Source: an uncultured Dorea sp.
GTDB taxonomy: Bacteria; Bacillota; Clostridia; Lachnospirales; Lachnospiraceae
Assembly: GCA_910584265.1 (NCBI GenBank)
Contig: CAJTZE010000013.1
Span: forward strand, 1 to 64,000
DNA length: 64,000 nucleotides
Reading direction: 5' to 3'
The notes beneath the pieces are model-generated. The model ran no database searches and was not told the origin of the DNA. It saw only the letters and a list, made by a program, of their open reading frames with translations. Shown in pieces: positions 61,841 through 64,000 of the stretch. The position numbers were made by a program, and so were the translations under genes. Each line of letters opens with the position of its first letter. The first letter of the stretch is position 1.

Positions 61841-62428
61841 TTATTCCGCCAATTCTTTTTCTTCTATTTTTCTTAAAAGTTCCTTTGAAATTTCTTCTCC
61901 ATTATTTAACCAATACAATACCTGTGAAATCGCCATACAAGACATATAATCCCCGACAAGTTCCCTTGGAATATACCGGTTTTTCAAACCCTCTCTCTCA
62001 AAAATCCCCCACGCAAGCGTGCCGAAACTCCGCAACCCCGTTATAAGATATAATTTACATTTTCTTTCAAATCGGTCATAAATCTTTCTAGACAATTCTA
62101 TTCGCGAAAAATCATTGACATTGCATTTCTCCTGCTCTTCTCTTGTTAAAACCACATCCAAAAGAATGCCGATCCTGCCACCTGTTTTCTTTGCAATCTT
62201 CTTATCAAGTTCATCAAGCACCTGATCTGTATAAAAAAGATATTCTTTTCCCCGTTTGGTCACCTTGTCAGTTCCGCGAATCCATTCCAAGCTGATATTC
62301 TGCAACTTCATTTTATCCAACAAGTCCCACTCTTTCAATTTGTCAACAGTATATTTAAATGCCTGTTCAACAGCCCTGACATTTTTTTCTTCATCTTCAA
62401 CCACTAGAATCTTTAACTGTTCTGCCAT
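61841..62428 (-). CDS. Stand-alone receiver-like protein (atypical response regulator)
   Basis: A 195-residue protein with a receiver-like pattern: LKILVVEDEEKN with E11 and D12, the likely phosphoacceptor D91 in GILLDVVLT, T130 in LYLITG, and K149 near NRYIPREL. The spacing is stretched: about 40 extra residues lie between the first acidic pair and D91. There is no DNA-binding output domain. It starts after AGGAGGG and follows the GHKL ATPase gene by 12 bases. It may take a phosphoryl group from that protein and act on the DUF2971 protein; this is inference. Confidence 0.75.
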   Translation of the reverse strand: MAEQLKILVVEDEEKNVRAVEQAFKYTVDKLKEWDLLDKMKLQNISLEWIRGTDKVTKRGKEYLFYTDQVLDELDKKIAKKTGGRIGILLDVVLTREEQEKCNVNDFSRIELSRKIYDRFERKCKLYLITGLRSFGTLAWGIFEREGLKNRYIPRELVGDYMSCMAISQVLYWLNNGEEISKELLRKIEEKELAE

Positions 62429-62440
62429 TTGACCCTCCTA

Positions 62441-64000
62441 TCAATCCATGAAAATAGGTAATTTCACTAAATAAAATTTCTTTTCCTCAGTTTCTTCTGC
62501 ATCAATTATAACACCATTATCTTTGTCCAGTAAATAGAAAGAATCCACCAATTCTTTAATCACAGCAAGGGATATTCCTTCCTTTTTCCTTGAGCTTGAA
62601 TCATGGGCTTCCTGTTTAATAACTGCAATATTCTTGTCACTCACAAAAGTGTTTTTTGCAACCAGATAATTTTGCTCACGATAGATATGGACAATTTTAT
62701 TATCCGAATACCTAATTGCACTCAAGACTAACTCTATAACTATAATGCTCAGTCTTCGTATAGACAGACGCTCATATCTCCTATCGCTTTCATACATCCT
62801 AATCTGAGCGTCCAGTACCTGCTGAGAGAATCGTTCCTCTCCTGACTCATCCAATATCTTGAAGTCCTCAATCTTATGCAAAACATCAAGCAATGCTTTT
62901 AGCTGCTTCTTATAGATATATGCAAACGAGCATTCCGTATTTTCTCCTTCTGGAAGTGCATCCGCCAGGAGCTGTACATTAAACCGTGCTATATAGGAGT
63001 TAATTACCAATTCGAACAGTGCTTTCTGATATTCTTTCCCCCAATTGTCCATTCCTCTTGAAATAAGCTTCAATCTACCAGCCAGCTCGTCTTTATCCGT
63101 ATGATCCGAAGCACGCTCTAATTTCATATTTTTTTTAAAAGATTGTTCAGCACTCCATTTTTGCATTAAATTGTTAGAAAAATCTTTTTCCATATTCTTT
63201 ACAATCAAATCCCGAAAAATAATAATGCATTTGATAGCAATCAAAATCTGTAGCTGTGACATAGTACGCTGGAATAGCAGCTCCAGATATACCTCATTCA
63301 TTTGATTTTTTTCTTCTTCCGAATAATCTTTACCTATATAATTTCTATATTTAATGAGAACTTTTTTCTTTTTATCTTCTGATTCTGATATAGCATATGT
63401 ATCATATACAAAATTTTCTCTGTCATAATCAATTTCTTCCCTGCCAATTTCCATGTTCCGCTGCTTTTTATAGACTATCTTTCCAACATCTGTTGACACT
63501 GCCGGTATAAGAAGCTGCGCTTTCGATTTGGTAATAATTTCGACATACTCTAATAGATTATTATAGAAGGTTTCCACATCACGTTCTTCTTGTTCCTTTC
63601 CCGTTTCACAAAGCATTCTATATAACTTTACCATAGCTAAAACTGATTCATCACAGCCTTCTTCAAAGCTCACCTCTTCTCCCTTTATCTGAACGAAATG
63701 ATAATAAGTAAGCAACCTTGTAAAATTTTTAAAATAATATTTATCTTTCAATTGTTGGGATAAACTATTCAGACTTATTCCTGCAGTCATTTCACGGTTC
63801 AAATCATGAATTCCATCATAAAGAACTCTTGTATTCTCTAAAAACAGTATTTCGACAAATTCTTTACCTTTAGAAAGTGCTGTTCCCTGAGGTAATGAAA
63901 AAGCAAATTCCCTATTCGACTCACTTTCGACAATTTCTTTTTCTTTATCCCTCTTCCCGTACTCTTCTCCAAATAGAATAATATGTTCAAGATAAATACA
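62441..64000 (-). CDS. GHKL ATPase / histidine-kinase-like sensor (5' end outside window)
   Basis: The frame stays open to the right edge, so at least 519 residues are present and the start is not visible; the TTG at 63802 need not be the true start. The last 97 residues resemble an AgrC-type HATPase: N-box IELVLSAIRYSDN, strand YLVAKNTF, and the ATP-lid glycine stretch KKEGISLAVIKELVDSF. A GIHDLNREMTAGIS segment near residue 60 of the visible part could be an H-box like the HD-type kinases. The middle (about 300 residues) is helical and not recognised, perhaps a sensor. No transmembrane helix is clear. Confidence 0.7.
   Translation of the reverse strand, partial: CIYLEHIILFGEEYGKRDKEKEIVESESNREFAFSLPQGTALSKGKEFVEILFLENTRVLYDGIHDLNREMTAGISLNSLSQQLKDKYYFKNFTRLLTYYHFVQIKGEEVSFEEGCDESVLAMVKLYRMLCETGKEQEERDVETFYNNLLEYVEIITKSKAQLLIPAVSTDVGKIVYKKQRNMEIGREEIDYDRENFVYDTYAISESEDKKKKVLIKYRNYIGKDYSEEEKNQMNEVYLELLFQRTMSQLQILIAIKCIIIFRDLIVKNMEKDFSNNLMQKWSAEQSFKKNMKLERASDHTDKDELAGRLKLISRGMDNWGKEYQKALFELVINSYIARFNVQLLADALPEGENTECSFAYIYKKQLKALLDVLHKIEDFKILDESGEERFSQQVLDAQIRMYESDRRYERLSIRRLSIIVIELVLSAIRYSDNKIVHIYREQNYLVAKNTFVSDKNIAVIKQEAHDSSSRKKEGISLAVIKELVDSFYLLDKDNGVIIDAEETEEKKFYLVKLPIFMD

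Noticed and set aside
1..64000. tRNA, rRNA and CRISPR arrays
   Set aside because: No cloverleaf-like sequences, rRNA segments or regularly spaced repeats were seen on reading through; the absence is not proven without a dedicated scan.

Overview
The window is Firmicutes chromosome, most likely from a gut Lachnospiraceae. The evidence is the gene content: a Clostridia-type SigK, CodY, class III fructose-1,6-bisphosphatase, the ireB-ruvX-yrzB and trmR-trhP strings, DUF6106, DUF6765 and DUF3784 proteins, a T-box before thrS, a CIRCE element before groESL, and moderate GC. Species cannot be named from what is visible. Most genes lie on the minus strand.

Layout. 1-~2700 is the end of an integrative mobile element: the tail of a membrane protein gene, about 800 bases of non-coding DNA packed with inverted repeats (oriT-like), a 57-codon ORF and a large serine recombinase. 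2.7-13.5 kb holds a LytTR/DUF3021 pair, an iron-sulfur protein, T-box-controlled thrS, a small aminotransferase remnant, a response regulator/kinase/ABC-transporter cassette and a membrane-anchored amidase. 13.5-25 kb is core: galM, guaB, groESL, codY, topA, dprA, comM. 25-37 kb is dominated by RNA metabolism and translation: sigK, trhP, trmR, RNase J, yrzB, ruvX, ireB, mtaB, an HPr-like protein, thiI with its cysteine desulfurase, rsmE, prmA, trmO. 37-46 kb carries nfo, a DegV protein, a MarR/iron-alcohol-dehydrogenase pair, an amino-acid symporter and fbp. 46-49 kb is a plus-strand cluster of two alpha/beta hydrolases and an ATP-grasp protein with a histone-like basic tail. 49-56 kb holds cstA with a conserved upstream partner, DUF6765, a flavodoxin-like reductase, an orphan AbiEi-like antitoxin and small membrane proteins. 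56-59.5 kb is a TetR regulator between two MFS efflux pumps, with matching CATACC-N7-GGTATG operators. 59.5-60.6 kb is decayed DNA including an IS1595-type transposase fragment. 60.6-64 kb is an accessory minus-strand operon that runs off the window: GHKL ATPase, stand-alone receiver-like protein, DUF2971 protein, then a broken ORF.

How the genes fit together. Several enzymes act on tRNA or the translation machinery: ThrRS, TrmR/TrhP on U34, MtaB and TrmO on the t6A37 nucleotide, ThiI for s4U, RsmE for 16S rRNA and PrmA for ribosomal protein L11. The two-component/ABC cassette and the TetR/MFS cassette look like drug or peptide stress responses. The best candidate for an undescribed system is the terminal operon (60.6-64 kb). 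It has two-component-like parts with no transcription-factor output and a DUF2971 protein in the place of an effector, which recalls defensive two-component systems such as Detocs; this is inference. A second candidate is the hydrolase/hydrolase/ATP-grasp cluster at 46-49 kb.
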